NCBI GenBank assembly: GCA_030633365.1
Contig: DAOVSY010000006.1
Span: 1-25,066 of the forward strand
Source of the DNA: Spirochaetaceae bacterium
GTDB lineage: Bacteria > Spirochaetota > Spirochaetia > B11-G9
Length of the DNA: 25,066 nucleotides
Reading direction: 5' to 3'
Below, one piece after another: positions 14,993 through 21,836 of the stretch. A model generated the notes under the pieces. The model searched no databases, was not told the DNA's origin, and was given only the letters and a program-made list of their open reading frames with translations. Made by a program: the position numbers and the translations under genes. How positions within the stretch are numbered: position 1 is the stretch's first letter; each line of letters starts with the position of its first letter.

Positions 14993-15307
14993 ATGTACGC
15001 ATTAGTAGAAATTTTAGGAAAACAATACAAAGCTGAAAAAGATTCTATCTTGAAAATAGATAATGTTGATGCTGAAACTGGTTCAGTTTTGGAGTTCGAT
15101 TCTGTTCTTCTTCTTAATAATGATGGCAAGGTTAAGGTTGGAACTCCCTATGTAAAGGGCGTTAAGATAACTACAACTGTTGAAGATCATAAAAAAGACA
15201 AGAAAGTAACTATTATTAAATTTAAGAGAAGAAAAGGTTATAGAAGAAAACAGGGACACCGACAGAATTTTACCTATGTTAAGGTAAATGAAATAGCTGG
15301 GGTTTAA
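14993..15307 (+). CDS. rplU: 50S ribosomal protein L21
   Basis: The 104-residue length and sequence are those of L21: N-terminal MYALVEILGKQYKAEKDSIL, the middle VLEFDSVLLLNNDGKVKVGTP, and the basic C-terminal signature KFKRRKGYRRKQGHRQNFTY. It binds 23S rRNA in the large subunit. It opens the conserved rplU-prp-rpmA-obg series, which is shared with Firmicutes and other spirochaetes. It is 7 bp before prp, and the promoter upstream probably drives the whole series. Confidence 0.97.
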   Translation: MYALVEILGKQYKAEKDSILKIDNVDAETGSVLEFDSVLLLNNDGKVKVGTPYVKGVKITTTVEDHKKDKKVTIIKFKRRKGYRRKQGHRQNFTYVKVNEIAGV

Positions 15308-15314
15308 TTATTTC

Positions 15315-15671
15315 TTGATAAATGTAACTTTATGGCTGGATCAAAGCGGATCTCTTTTAGGGGTTGATGCTTCCGGTCATTCCGGTTCTGCTGCAAAAGG
15401 TAATGATATTATCTGCAGTGCAGCTTCTGCATTATTAAGGACAGTTTCCCGTATTTTGGAAATTGAGCCTTCTGTCGAGCTTGTAGGCAGTATAGAAGAG
15501 CAGGGTGAGCTTCATTTAAGGCTTAAGCTTTTAGAGGAATCTAAAAGAGAGTGGTTAGGGGGTGTAAGCTCCTTTACTGTACTTGGTCTTAAAGATTTAG
15601 AAGCTGAGTATCCCTCATTCTGCAGGATTCAACTTGTTGAAAAGGATCCTGGTATTAATGATAATAAATAG
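15315..15671 (+). CDS. prp: Prp-family (YsxB-like) ribosomal-processing cysteine protease
   Basis: This 118-residue protein has the catalytic pair expected of Prp: His22 in ASGHSGSAAKGNDIICSA and Cys34 in the same segment, the same numbers as in S. aureus Prp. In Firmicutes Prp removes a short N-terminal extension from L27. It lies between rplU and rpmA, the canonical place. The start is TTG at 15315, as no ATG or GTG lies in frame nearby; GGGG 12 nt upstream makes only a weak binding site, so translation may be coupled to rplU, whose stop is 7 nt away. The neighbouring L27 here has no N-terminal extension, so the substrate in this organism is unclear. Confidence 0.88.
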   Translation: MINVTLWLDQSGSLLGVDASGHSGSAAKGNDIICSAASALLRTVSRILEIEPSVELVGSIEEQGELHLRLKLLEESKREWLGGVSSFTVLGLKDLEAEYPSFCRIQLVEKDPGINDNK

Positions 15672-15676
15672 ATAAA

Positions 15677-15705
15677 ATGGGCGACACGAAGTGTCGGGGA
15701 CCCAT
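15677..15705 (+). repeat. REP-like hairpin between prp and rpmA
   Basis: ATGGG pairs with CCCAT and the inner CGACAC with GTGTCG around a GAA loop; a GGGA bulge sits on the 3' side. No T-run follows. The GC-rich stem stands out from its AT-rich surroundings and resembles repetitive extragenic palindromes. An alternative pairing uses GCGAC (15681-15685) with GTCGC (15711-15715) just before the rpmA ribosome binding site, so it could also tune L27 synthesis. Confidence 0.55.
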
Positions 15706-15729
15706 TCTTAGTCGCAAAGGAGTAAGATT

Positions 15730-15984
15730 ATGGCACATAAAAAAGGTGGTGGTAGTACCAAAAACGGAAGAGATTCTGAATCTAAACGTCTTGGTGTTAA
15801 ACGTTCCGGTGGTCAGATTGTAAAAGCCGGTGAAATTATTGTAAGACAGAAAGGTACTAAATTCCATCCTGGAAATAATGTTGGTTGTGGAAAAGATTTT
15901 ACTCTTTTTGCAAAGGCAGCAGGTGCTGTAGAATTTAAGCAAAAAGCTAATCGTAAGTATGTAAATATTAATACTGGCGCTTAG
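15730..15984 (+). CDS. rpmA: 50S ribosomal protein L27
   Basis: The 84-residue protein starts [20 protein letters not shown], followed by [20 protein letters not shown] and [19 protein letters not shown], which is diagnostic of L27. Its N-terminal tail reaches the peptidyl-transferase centre. The start is fixed: AAGGAG lies 8 nt upstream, and an in-frame TAG at 15709-15711 is followed by no other start codon. The protein therefore begins directly with the mature-type tail and carries no Prp-cleavable extension. It is third in the rplU-prp-rpmA-obg series. Confidence 0.97.
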   Translation: MAHKKGGGSTKNGRDSESKRLGVKRSGGQIVKAGEIIVRQKGTKFHPGNNVGCGKDFTLFAKAAGAVEFKQKANRKYVNINTGA

Positions 15985-16006
15985 AATTATATAATAAGAG
16001 TTTGAA

Positions 16007-16987
16007 ATGATAGGTTTTGCAGATGAAACCTTTATCGATGTTTCCGCCGGAAGCGGCGGTAATGGTGCTGTTTCTTTTCGAAGAGAAAAGTATGTTCCTT
16101 TTGGAGGTCCTGACGGGGGTGATGGAGGGAAAGGCGGCAGTGTTATATTTGTTGTTAAAAATAATTTAAAAACATTATCACACCTTAAACGAAAAAGAGT
16201 TTATAAGGCTGAAAATGGCCATCAGGGTGAAGGGCGTCGACGTCATGGGCGGGATGGTAAGGACACTGAAATAGCTGTACCCCCTGGTACTCTCATTAAA
16301 GATCCAAAAACAGGTGAAATTTTAAAAGATCTTACAAATATTGAAAGATTTGTTTATGCAAAAGGCGGAAAAGGCGGACTTGGGAATTATCATTTTTCCA
16401 CAGCAAGAAAACAAACCCCCAGATATGCACAAAAAGGAAAACCTGTAGAAGAAACACGACTTCATATTGAACTGGCAATTATTGCAGACATTGGTCTGGT
16501 TGGTTTGCCTAATGCTGGGAAATCCTCACTTCTTAATGCTCTAACAAATGCAAATCCTAAAATAGGCTCATATCCATTTACAACTAAAATACCTAATCTT
16601 GGTGTAATGAATACTTCTGGTGGTGATTTTGTAATTGCAGATATTCCTGGAATTATCGAAGGTGCTTCAACTGGTGCAGGAATGGGATTCAAATTTTTAA
16701 AACATATTTCCAGGACAAAAGCTCTTATATTTCTTATAGATCTGGATTCTCCGGATTTTGAAGATGTTTTCAACATTTTATACAAGGAGCTTGAGGAATA
16801 TGCTCCTGATCTTATTAGAAGATCAAGAGTAGTTCTTGGTACAAAAACTGATCTTGATGTGGATGAAATCTATCTTACAGAACTAAAAAAATCTTTACCA
16901 AATGAAAAGGTTCTTGGCATTTCTGTATTTACACGGGAAGGTTTAAAAGAGTTGGAAAAAATATTTTTAGGGTTAAATGGAGTCTGA
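16007..16987 (+). CDS. obg: GTPase Obg/CgtA
   Basis: This 326-residue GTPase acts in late 50S subunit assembly and stress signalling. The N-terminal Obg fold (1-158) has the glycine-rich runs SAGSGGNGAVSFRREKYVP, GGPDGGDGGKGG and GGKGGLGN. The G domain has G1 GLPNAGKSS (about 166-174), the switch segment YPFTT, G3 DIPGII, and G4 TKTD. The protein ends soon after the G domain, so the C-terminal OCT domain found in B. subtilis Obg is absent, as in many other phyla. A TATAAT-containing stretch lies in the short gap after rpmA, but a ribosome binding site is weak (AAGAG). It overlaps nadD by 11 bp. Confidence 0.96.
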   Translation: MIGFADETFIDVSAGSGGNGAVSFRREKYVPFGGPDGGDGGKGGSVIFVVKNNLKTLSHLKRKRVYKAENGHQGEGRRRHGRDGKDTEIAVPPGTLIKDPKTGEILKDLTNIERFVYAKGGKGGLGNYHFSTARKQTPRYAQKGKPVEETRLHIELAIIADIGLVGLPNAGKSSLLNALTNANPKIGSYPFTTKIPNLGVMNTSGGDFVIADIPGIIEGASTGAGMGFKFLKHISRTKALIFLIDLDSPDFEDVFNILYKELEEYAPDLIRRSRVVLGTKTDLDVDEIYLTELKKSLPNEKVLGISVFTREGLKELEKIFLGLNGV

Positions 16988-17573
16988 ATTGAAAACAATT
17001 ATTATCGGTGGTACTTTTAATCCGATACATAATGGACATTTATACATAAGTGAAGAATTGAAAGTACAATTTGGATATGAAAGAGTTATTTTTGTACCTT
17101 CCAATTATCAGGCTCACAAATCCACATCTGACCTTGTCCCTGCAAAAAATAGAATTGATATGTTGAGATTAGCTCTGGAGGACAGTTCTTCTCTGGTTGA
17201 TTTATGTGAGATTGAACGTGGTGGTATTTCATATATGCTGGATACTGTGAAAACAATACAGAATCAATATAATATTACAGGTCGAATTGGTCTTTTTATA
17301 GGTGATGATCTAATTAGTAGTTTAAAAGACTGGCATAATGTAGAAGAACTTCTGGAAGTTGTGGATATCGTAGTTGCCCACAGGGAATCTGAGAAAGAAA
17401 TTGCTACAAATATTTTGCATAAATATTTGGATAATGTTTCAATAAGTATTTCTTCATCGAAAATACGGGATAGAATTAGAACCGGTAGAGCTTTTAGATA
17501 TTTAATTCCAGAACAGGTATATTCATATATTAAAGATAAGGATTTATACAGAATAGATGTTTCAAGAAATTAG
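16977..17573 (+). CDS. nadD: Nicotinate-nucleotide adenylyltransferase
   Basis: NadD makes deamido-NAD from nicotinate mononucleotide and ATP. The nucleotidyl-transferase signature GGTFNPIHNGH (11-21) and the late ISSSKIRDRI (the ISSTxIR motif) are intact; length 198 is normal. Start choice is uncertain. The ATG at 16977 overlaps obg. A TTG at 16989, one base past the obg stop, has GGAG 6 nt upstream and would remove the first four residues, giving a start closer to the usual MKxxxxGGTF. Either way translation is coupled to obg. The obg-nadD-yqeK-rsfS set is a classic cluster. Confidence 0.95.
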   Translation: MESELKTIIIGGTFNPIHNGHLYISEELKVQFGYERVIFVPSNYQAHKSTSDLVPAKNRIDMLRLALEDSSSLVDLCEIERGGISYMLDTVKTIQNQYNITGRIGLFIGDDLISSLKDWHNVEELLEVVDIVVAHRESEKEIATNILHKYLDNVSISISSSKIRDRIRTGRAFRYLIPEQVYSYIKDKDLYRIDVSRN

Positions 17574-18132
17574 AAAATATATTGAATTAAATTTAAGCAG
17601 ATCCAGGTTGGAGCATTCATTGTCAACTGCTTTGATTTGTATAGAACTATGCAGTAGATTTGGCATTGATGAGTTTAAAGGAAAAATAGCTGGTATTGCA
17701 CATGATATTGCAAGAGAAACCCCTATAGATAATAAATTAATAAGTACTATAGATGATGATTATTTAATAAGTGATGAAGAGAAATTGAATCCTGTGCTTT
17801 TACATGGTAGAATTGGAGCCAGGATGCTTAGAAAAAACTTTAATCTTAATGATAATGAAATCCTCCAGGCTATACGATGGCATACAACAGGGCACCCTGA
17901 TATGGGCAAACTGGGGCAGATTCTTTTTATTGCCGATTATATTGAACCAGGTAGAAAACACATTACTAATTCCATAAGAGCAACAATAATGCAAATGGAT
18001 CTGGATGAAATGACATTGAAAGTTCTAAATGATCAAACTGCTTATTTAAGAAATAGAGGATACAGAATAACTAAAGCAACAATGCTTCTATTTGAAAATC
18101 TATCAAATAGTGGTAGAATTAAAACTATTTAG
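17557..18132 (+). CDS. yqeK: YqeK-family HD-domain Ap4A hydrolase
   Basis: This 191-residue HD-superfamily protein has RLEHSLSTA (His20), the HD pair in AGIAHDIARE (His49-Asp50), the later metal ligands in LLHGRIGA and RWHTTGHPDM, and FIADYIEPGR. This is the YqeK pattern. YqeK proteins of Firmicutes split diadenosine tetraphosphate symmetrically to two ADP. The gene overlaps nadD by 17 bp and is followed 8 bp later by the LytR_C gene. All metal-binding residues appear to be present, so an active enzyme is expected. Confidence 0.9.
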   Translation: MFQEIRKYIELNLSRSRLEHSLSTALICIELCSRFGIDEFKGKIAGIAHDIARETPIDNKLISTIDDDYLISDEEKLNPVLLHGRIGARMLRKNFNLNDNEILQAIRWHTTGHPDMGKLGQILFIADYIEPGRKHITNSIRATIMQMDLDEMTLKVLNDQTAYLRNRGYRITKATMLLFENLSNSGRIKTI

Positions 18133-18140
18133 GATATATC

Positions 18141-19331
18141 TTGAGAAGAAAAAAAGCTGTAGATAGAATAATAATTTTACTTATTGTTATAATAATTGTT
18201 GCAAGCACCGGATTATTATTTACAAAACTTAAGACAGACAAAATAACAAATGCTATAGAAGAGGGACAAGTCATTAATACAATGATCATTGTTCATGAAA
18301 ATGACAAACTTATTTTTTCTGAATTATTTATGTATGATAGTAAAACAGGAAAGGGTTCTTTATTTGATATACCCGGTAATTTGGGTTCAATAATTGATAA
18401 ACTAAAAAAAATGGACAGGATTGACATTTTATTTAATAAATCAAATCCATTGGATTATGTAGATAAAGTTGCCAGCATATTAAATACAGATATACCATAC
18501 TATATATCTATGGAGTTGAATGATTTTTCAAATATAGTAGATTTATTTGAAGGTGTAAATCTTTTTATTGCAAATCCTGTAGAATTATTAGATATTGATA
18601 ATCTAATTTTATTACCATCTGGTAATCTTATTCTTGATGGTTCTAAAACTATTTCATATTTATCTTATAAAGATGAAACTTTATCTGATGTGGAACATAT
18701 AAGTAGAAGACAAAAAATATTACAATCACTTTTCAATCAATTTAACAGTAAAAAAAGTTTATTAAGATCCAGGGATTTTACAAACTATGTTAATTCATTT
18801 ATTATTTCTAATCTTAAAAAAGATGCTGTTATATCTTTTTTCAATATTTTTTCCAAATTAGATATTGAAAGAATTGTTTTTCAAAGAGTTCTTGGAAATA
18901 CACGATTAGTTGGAGAGAAAAAATTACTCTTTCCTCATTATGAAGGAAAACTCCTGCGTGAAACCGTTCAGCAAACTATTACATCTCTTGCAAATACCGA
19001 AGTTATTAGTGCTGATGAACTAAATATAACTATTGAAATACTTAATGCTACTGGCCAGTCAGGACTTGCTGGCAGAACTTCACAGGTATTTAAGAGTTTT
19101 GGTTATGATATAGCAAGAGTAGCTAATTATGAAGAAGAGCCCAGGGATAAGACTGTTGTTGTAAGTTTAAATGGAGATCGTACAACTGCGGAAAAGGTTT
19201 CAGATATAATTCTCTGTAAAGATATATCCTATGAGCCGGACAGTTATTTTGAAAATAATTTTAATATATATAATTCTGATATAATTATAATTTTAGGGAA
19301 GGATTTCGATGGTAGATATTGTAAAGAGTAG
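18141..19331 (+). CDS. LytR-CpsA-Psr-like protein with LytR_C domain, degenerate catalytic site
   Basis: This 396-residue protein has one N-terminal membrane helix (about 9-28), an LCP-like region (about 45-290) and a C-terminal LytR_C domain (about 295-390, starting LNITIEILNATGQSGLAGRT). In active LCP phosphotransferases the segment SxPRD carries catalytic Arg/Asp; here the matching stretch is DIPGN (76-80). The YxRxR motif reads YLSYK (173-177); only the downstream Asp183 and RRQ (189-191) are kept. Family membership is recognisable but attachment of polymers to peptidoglycan is doubtful. The TTG start at 18141 has AGGA 6 nt before it. The gene sits in the obg-nadD-yqeK-rsfS cluster, where several phyla place an LCP gene, and overlaps rsfS by 23 bp. 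Confidence 0.82.
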   Translation: MRRKKAVDRIIILLIVIIIVASTGLLFTKLKTDKITNAIEEGQVINTMIIVHENDKLIFSELFMYDSKTGKGSLFDIPGNLGSIIDKLKKMDRIDILFNKSNPLDYVDKVASILNTDIPYYISMELNDFSNIVDLFEGVNLFIANPVELLDIDNLILLPSGNLILDGSKTISYLSYKDETLSDVEHISRRQKILQSLFNQFNSKKSLLRSRDFTNYVNSFIISNLKKDAVISFFNIFSKLDIERIVFQRVLGNTRLVGEKKLLFPHYEGKLLRETVQQTITSLANTEVISADELNITIEILNATGQSGLAGRTSQVFKSFGYDIARVANYEEEPRDKTVVVSLNGDRTTAEKVSDIILCKDISYEPDSYFENNFNIYNSDIIIILGKDFDGRYCKE

Positions 19332-19680
19332 TGATAATGTTGCGACATTAATTGGCAGTTTTATAAATGATCATAATGGTGAAAATGTTCAGGTTATTGA
19401 TATACAAGAGCAAAGCAGCTGGACTGATTATATGATTATTTCAACAGTAAGCAGTACCGGACATTTAAAAGGATTGGTAAGACAGTTGAAAGAAATGTTG
19501 AGTGACAACTCAATTGATATTTTAAAGCGTCATAAACAGATTTCAGATGACGGATGGGAATTAATTGATTGCGGTTCTTATGTTATTCATTTGATGAGTA
19601 AAGATATGAGAGATTTTTATGATCTTGATAAATTATGGTTTTCCGGTAAAATAATTTTTCAGTCATCAAAATCATCATAA
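19309..19680 (+). CDS. rsfS: Ribosomal silencing factor RsfS
   Basis: RsfS (RsfA/YbeB/Iojap family) binds L14 on the 50S subunit and blocks joining to 30S in starvation. The 123-residue protein carries the family marks EQSSWTDYMIISTVSSTGHL, GWELIDCGSYVIHLM and RDFYDLDKLWF. The ATG start has AGGGA 8 nt upstream, and the gene overlaps the LCP-like gene by 23 bp. The last seven codons (Ser-rich, QSSKSS) are antisense to the end of a highly acidic minus-strand ORF; the two converge with a 22-bp overlap. Confidence 0.94.
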   Translation: MVDIVKSSDNVATLIGSFINDHNGENVQVIDIQEQSSWTDYMIISTVSSTGHLKGLVRQLKEMLSDNSIDILKRHKQISDDGWELIDCGSYVIHLMSKDMRDFYDLDKLWFSGKIIFQSSKSS

Positions 19681-19892
19681 TCCAGACCATCATCGTAATC
19701 CAGGTCATCATCCTCCATTAAATCTTCTTCATCCTGATCTACGGTCTCATCAAAATCGTCATCCTCATCGTCTTCACTATCATCATCAAATTCATCATCC
19801 AGAAGATCCTCTTCTACTTCTGAATATTTATCTTCAAATTCATTTTCATAGTCATAAAAATTATGATAGTAAAATGTTTCTCCATCCAGAAT
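19659..19892 (-). CDS. Very acidic 77-residue ORF with apparent ATT start
   Basis: I do not recognise this protein. Reading the minus strand from ATT at 19892 gives 77 residues, 29 Asp and 14 Glu, with one Lys. It opens with an aromatic stretch (LDGETFYYHNFYDYENEFED) and ends in Asp/Tyr/Leu near-repeats (DLDYDDGLDYDDFDD). No ATG, GTG or TTG lies in frame at its 5' end; an in-frame TGA is 12 nt upstream of the ATT. Yet a GAGGT ribosome binding site (19899-19903) lies 6 nt before the ATT, or 9 nt before the CTG that follows, and a promoter with a perfect -35 lies upstream. ATT starts are known mainly for infC and pcnB. It follows cheX on the same strand and overlaps rsfS convergently. A plain low-complexity artefact remains possible. 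Confidence 0.55.
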   Translation of the reverse strand: MLDGETFYYHNFYDYENEFEDKYSEVEEDLLDDEFDDDSEDDEDDDFDETVDQDEEDLMEDDDLDYDDGLDYDDFDD

Positions 19893-19932
19893 GCACGTAC
19901 CTCATAGTAAAGCATTGAAACAATATATCTGT

Positions 19933-19961
19933 ATATTATTAATACTTAATGGAATTGTCAA
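19933..19961 (-). promoter_or_regulatory. Promoter for the acidic ORF
   Basis: On the minus strand TTGACA (19956-19961, perfect) is followed after 17 bp by TAATAT (19933-19938). A start near 19926 gives a leader of about 34 nt containing the GAGGT site. The promoter lies in the 80-bp gap after the cheX stop, so the acidic ORF need not depend on cheX transcription. Confidence 0.65.
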
Positions 19962-19972
19962 ACAGTTTTGGG

Positions 19973-20440
19973 TCATTCTTTTGCACCAACTAAAAGATCA
20001 AAATTACCAAAACTTCCATATATTGTTTTATGCAGGATTTCTGCTGCTTCGTAAGTTGAAATAGAGATATTGGAACCTCTAAGAATACTTGGAGGAGTTA
20101 TATTACAATCAATACCTTCAGTTTCCAGAAGCATTACAGCTCTGCCTGAAATTTGATTTAGGATTTCTCCAAATGCTTCTTTATGAAATTGAGTAAATTC
20201 AGATTTTTCAGCTTCCATGCCCATATTTGAAAGCATTTTATTGATAAAATTCATACTGCTTTGAATATCAGCACGAATAAGTAGAAATCCTGATATTTCT
20301 CCAGTAATACCTATGTTTGCAATAAGATCATACTTTTGATCCTTTGAATTGCAATTATCGATTTTTAATTCAGAAAAACCAATTTCTATAAAAATATCTT
20401 CTGCTGCTTTGATAAATAGATCTAGATTATTAAGGTTCAT
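19973..20440 (-). CDS. cheX: CheX-type CheY-P phosphatase
   Basis: This 155-residue protein fits CheX (CheC/CheX/FliY phosphatases): an opening GFSELKID-type strand, GEISGFLLIRA, and the catalytic E-x2-N helix, Glu92 and Asn95, within EAFGEILNQISGRAVMLLE. The later ITPPSILRGSNI matches the conserved tPP segment. CheX removes phosphate from CheY and is the main chemotaxis phosphatase of spirochaetes. No other chemotaxis gene is in view, so whether this is the primary CheX or a paralogue acting on another receiver cannot be told. The next in-frame ATG is at residue 63, so the start at 20440 is firm. There is no ribosome binding site; the promoter -10 ends 7 nt before the ATG, predicting a leaderless mRNA. 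Confidence 0.85.
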   Translation of the reverse strand: MNLNNLDLFIKAAEDIFIEIGFSELKIDNCNSKDQKYDLIANIGITGEISGFLLIRADIQSSMNFINKMLSNMGMEAEKSEFTQFHKEAFGEILNQISGRAVMLLETEGIDCNITPPSILRGSNISISTYEAAEILHKTIYGSFGNFDLLVGAKE

Positions 20441-20517
20441 AAGAATTATTATAGGAAAGTAATTTCATACTGTCAAACGTTAGAACTAAAAAAAATATTT
20501 AGGATAATTCTTATGAA
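20436..20517. repeat. 14-bp inverted repeat over the divergent cheX and ispE start codons
   Basis: ATAATTCTTATGAA occurs at 20504-20517 on the plus strand, over the ispE ATG, and at 20436-20449 on the minus strand, over the cheX ATG. The arms are perfect and 54 bp apart. They are not on one transcript, so a DNA-level role or chance in AT-rich sequence are the options. Confidence 0.6.
20448..20476 (-). promoter_or_regulatory. Full-consensus sigma-70 promoter of cheX, leaderless geometry
   Basis: On the minus strand TTGACA (20471-20476), 17 bp, TATAAT (20448-20453) matches the housekeeping consensus at all 12 positions with ideal spacing. Only seven bases (AATTCTT) lie between the -10 and the ATG, so transcription should start at or within a base or two of the start codon. 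Confidence 0.9.
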
Positions 20518-21400
20518 AAGGTTGAAAATATTTGCACCAGCAAAGTTGAACTTACATTTACAAATTACAGCAAAAAGAAATGATGGTTTTCATAACCTTA
20601 CATCTCTATTCCAGATGATATCTCTATATGATGAAATAATAATTGAAACTATTAAAAAAAACAAAATTATTATAAATGGGGATTTCAACTGTATTCCTAA
20701 AGATAACCTTATTTACAAAGCTGCTGACTGGTTGAAAAATACTTTAAATATTACAAGTGGTTTTAATATAAGCTGTATTAAAAAAATCCCTTCAGGAGCT
20801 GGTTTGGGAGGTGGCTCCAGTGATGCTGCTGCAACTCTTCTGGGAATCATATCTCTTTTAAATTTGGATATAGAAAATACTTTATTACACAAAGGAGCTT
20901 TATCTCTGGGTAGTGATGTCCCATTTTTCCTTGGTTCAGGGACTGCAATTGTAATGGGAAGGGGCGAAAAACTGTTTTCATTAGAAACAAGACAGGATTT
21001 ATTTCTTCTTGTTACTGATACTGGAATCCATAGCAGTACTAAAGAAGCTTTTAGAACGTTGAATTTAAATTATGAAAAAATTGATACGTTGTCTACAGAA
21101 GAAATTACTAAGGCTTATTTAAATACAGTGCCTTCTTCCTGGGCTTTTAAAAACTCTTTTTCACATTATCTTTATGAAAAACATTCAATTTATATGAAAA
21201 TATTAGAAGAATTAAATTTAAATGGTTCTGAATTTTCATCTGTAACAGGTACAGGTTCTTCTGTTTTTGGAGTTTTTAGTGACGAATTAGTAGCAGATAA
21301 TGCTAAAAAAGTATTAAAAAATAACAATATAGTGGCTCATAAAGTAAAAATGCTTGCGGACAGACCTAAGCCGGTTTACAATTACCCAACAGCTGAATAG
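20513..21400 (+). CDS. ispE: 4-diphosphocytidyl-2-C-methyl-D-erythritol kinase
   Basis: IspE phosphorylates CDP-methylerythritol in the non-mevalonate isoprenoid pathway. The 295-residue GHMP kinase has the N-terminal APAKLNLHLQITAKRNDGFH, the ATP loop PSGAGLGGGSSDAA (about 93-106), SLGSDVPFFLGSGTAIVMGR, and the late TGTGSSVFGVF. All are intact. Its presence says this organism uses the MEP pathway; Borrelia uses mevalonate and would lack it. The start ATG has AGGA 8 nt upstream. spoVG follows 21 bp later, as in Bacillus, where ispE and spoVG are also close. Confidence 0.96.
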   Translation: MKRLKIFAPAKLNLHLQITAKRNDGFHNLTSLFQMISLYDEIIIETIKKNKIIINGDFNCIPKDNLIYKAADWLKNTLNITSGFNISCIKKIPSGAGLGGGSSDAAATLLGIISLLNLDIENTLLHKGALSLGSDVPFFLGSGTAIVMGRGEKLFSLETRQDLFLLVTDTGIHSSTKEAFRTLNLNYEKIDTLSTEEITKAYLNTVPSSWAFKNSFSHYLYEKHSIYMKILEELNLNGSEFSSVTGTGSSVFGVFSDELVADNAKKVLKNNNIVAHKVKMLADRPKPVYNYPTAE

Positions 21401-21421
21401 CTATTACATCCTGGAGGGTAT

Positions 21422-21724
21422 ATGAAGATTACTGACATTAGGATTCGACGGGTAGGGGCAGACGGGAAACTTAAGGCTTATGTAACTGTTACCTTTGACG
21501 ATTGTTTTGTTGTGCACAACATTAAGGTAATCGAGGGGAAAAACGGGGCTTTTATCGCAATGCCAAGTCGGAAGACTAAAACAGGTGAATATAAAGATGT
21601 AGCACACCCTATAAACTCAGACTTCAGATCTAAACTGCAGAGCGAAATTCTTATTGCATACGAAAAAGAACCAGCCGAAAGTGATATTATAAAGAAAGAA
21701 GAATCAAGCAAGACGACTGATTAA
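21422..21724 (+). CDS. spoVG: SpoVG-family nucleic-acid-binding regulator
   Basis: This 100-residue protein begins [20 protein letters not shown] and has the conserved [36 protein letters not shown] and [16 protein letters not shown]. The charged C-terminal tail is variable in the family. SpoVG proteins bind DNA and RNA; in Borrelia SpoVG affects expression of several genes including its own. It is preceded by CTGGAGGG, one of the strongest ribosome binding sites in the window. It follows ispE closely and is probably cotranscribed. The gap after it holds a promoter and hairpin, then tRNA-Gln. Confidence 0.97.
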   Translation: MKITDIRIRRVGADGKLKAYVTVTFDDCFVVHNIKVIEGKNGAFIAMPSRKTKTGEYKDVAHPINSDFRSKLQSEILIAYEKEPAESDIIKKEESSKTTD

Positions 21725-21763
21725 ATATTCGTTAAAAATCAAAATTAGAATAGTTGTAGGCTA

Positions 21764-21791
21764 TAGACTTTAATTAAAAAAAAAGTATAAT
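21764..21791 (+). promoter_or_regulatory. Promoter upstream of the tRNA-Gln hairpin
   Basis: TAGACT (21764-21769, four of six), 16 bp, TATAAT (21786-21791, perfect) predicts a start near 21798, which is exactly the 5' base of the hairpin that follows. A second perfect TATAAT (21845-21850) lies 10 bp before the tRNA, with a start near 21857 but no good -35. The tRNA may use either. Confidence 0.5.
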
Positions 21792-21797
21792 ACACAA

Positions 21798-21836
21798 ACC
21801 AGTTGAACTGTTCCCAGGTGAGACTGGTATATTTTT
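21798..21836 (+). terminator. Hairpin with T-run between spoVG and tRNA-Gln (terminator or attenuator)
   Basis: ACCAGT (21798-21803) pairs with ACTGGT (21823-21828) around a 19-nt loop that has a smaller possible stem, CAGT/ACTG (21800-21803 and 21807-21810). ATATTTTT follows. It may terminate spoVG transcripts or, given the promoter just upstream, attenuate transcripts heading for the tRNA and rplY. Confidence 0.5.

Noticed and set aside
19790..19915. Minus-strand frame starting ATG at about 19915 beside the acidic ORF
   Set aside because: It gives about 33 residues without family character or good ribosome binding site spacing; the acidic frame is longer and better placed relative to GAGGT.
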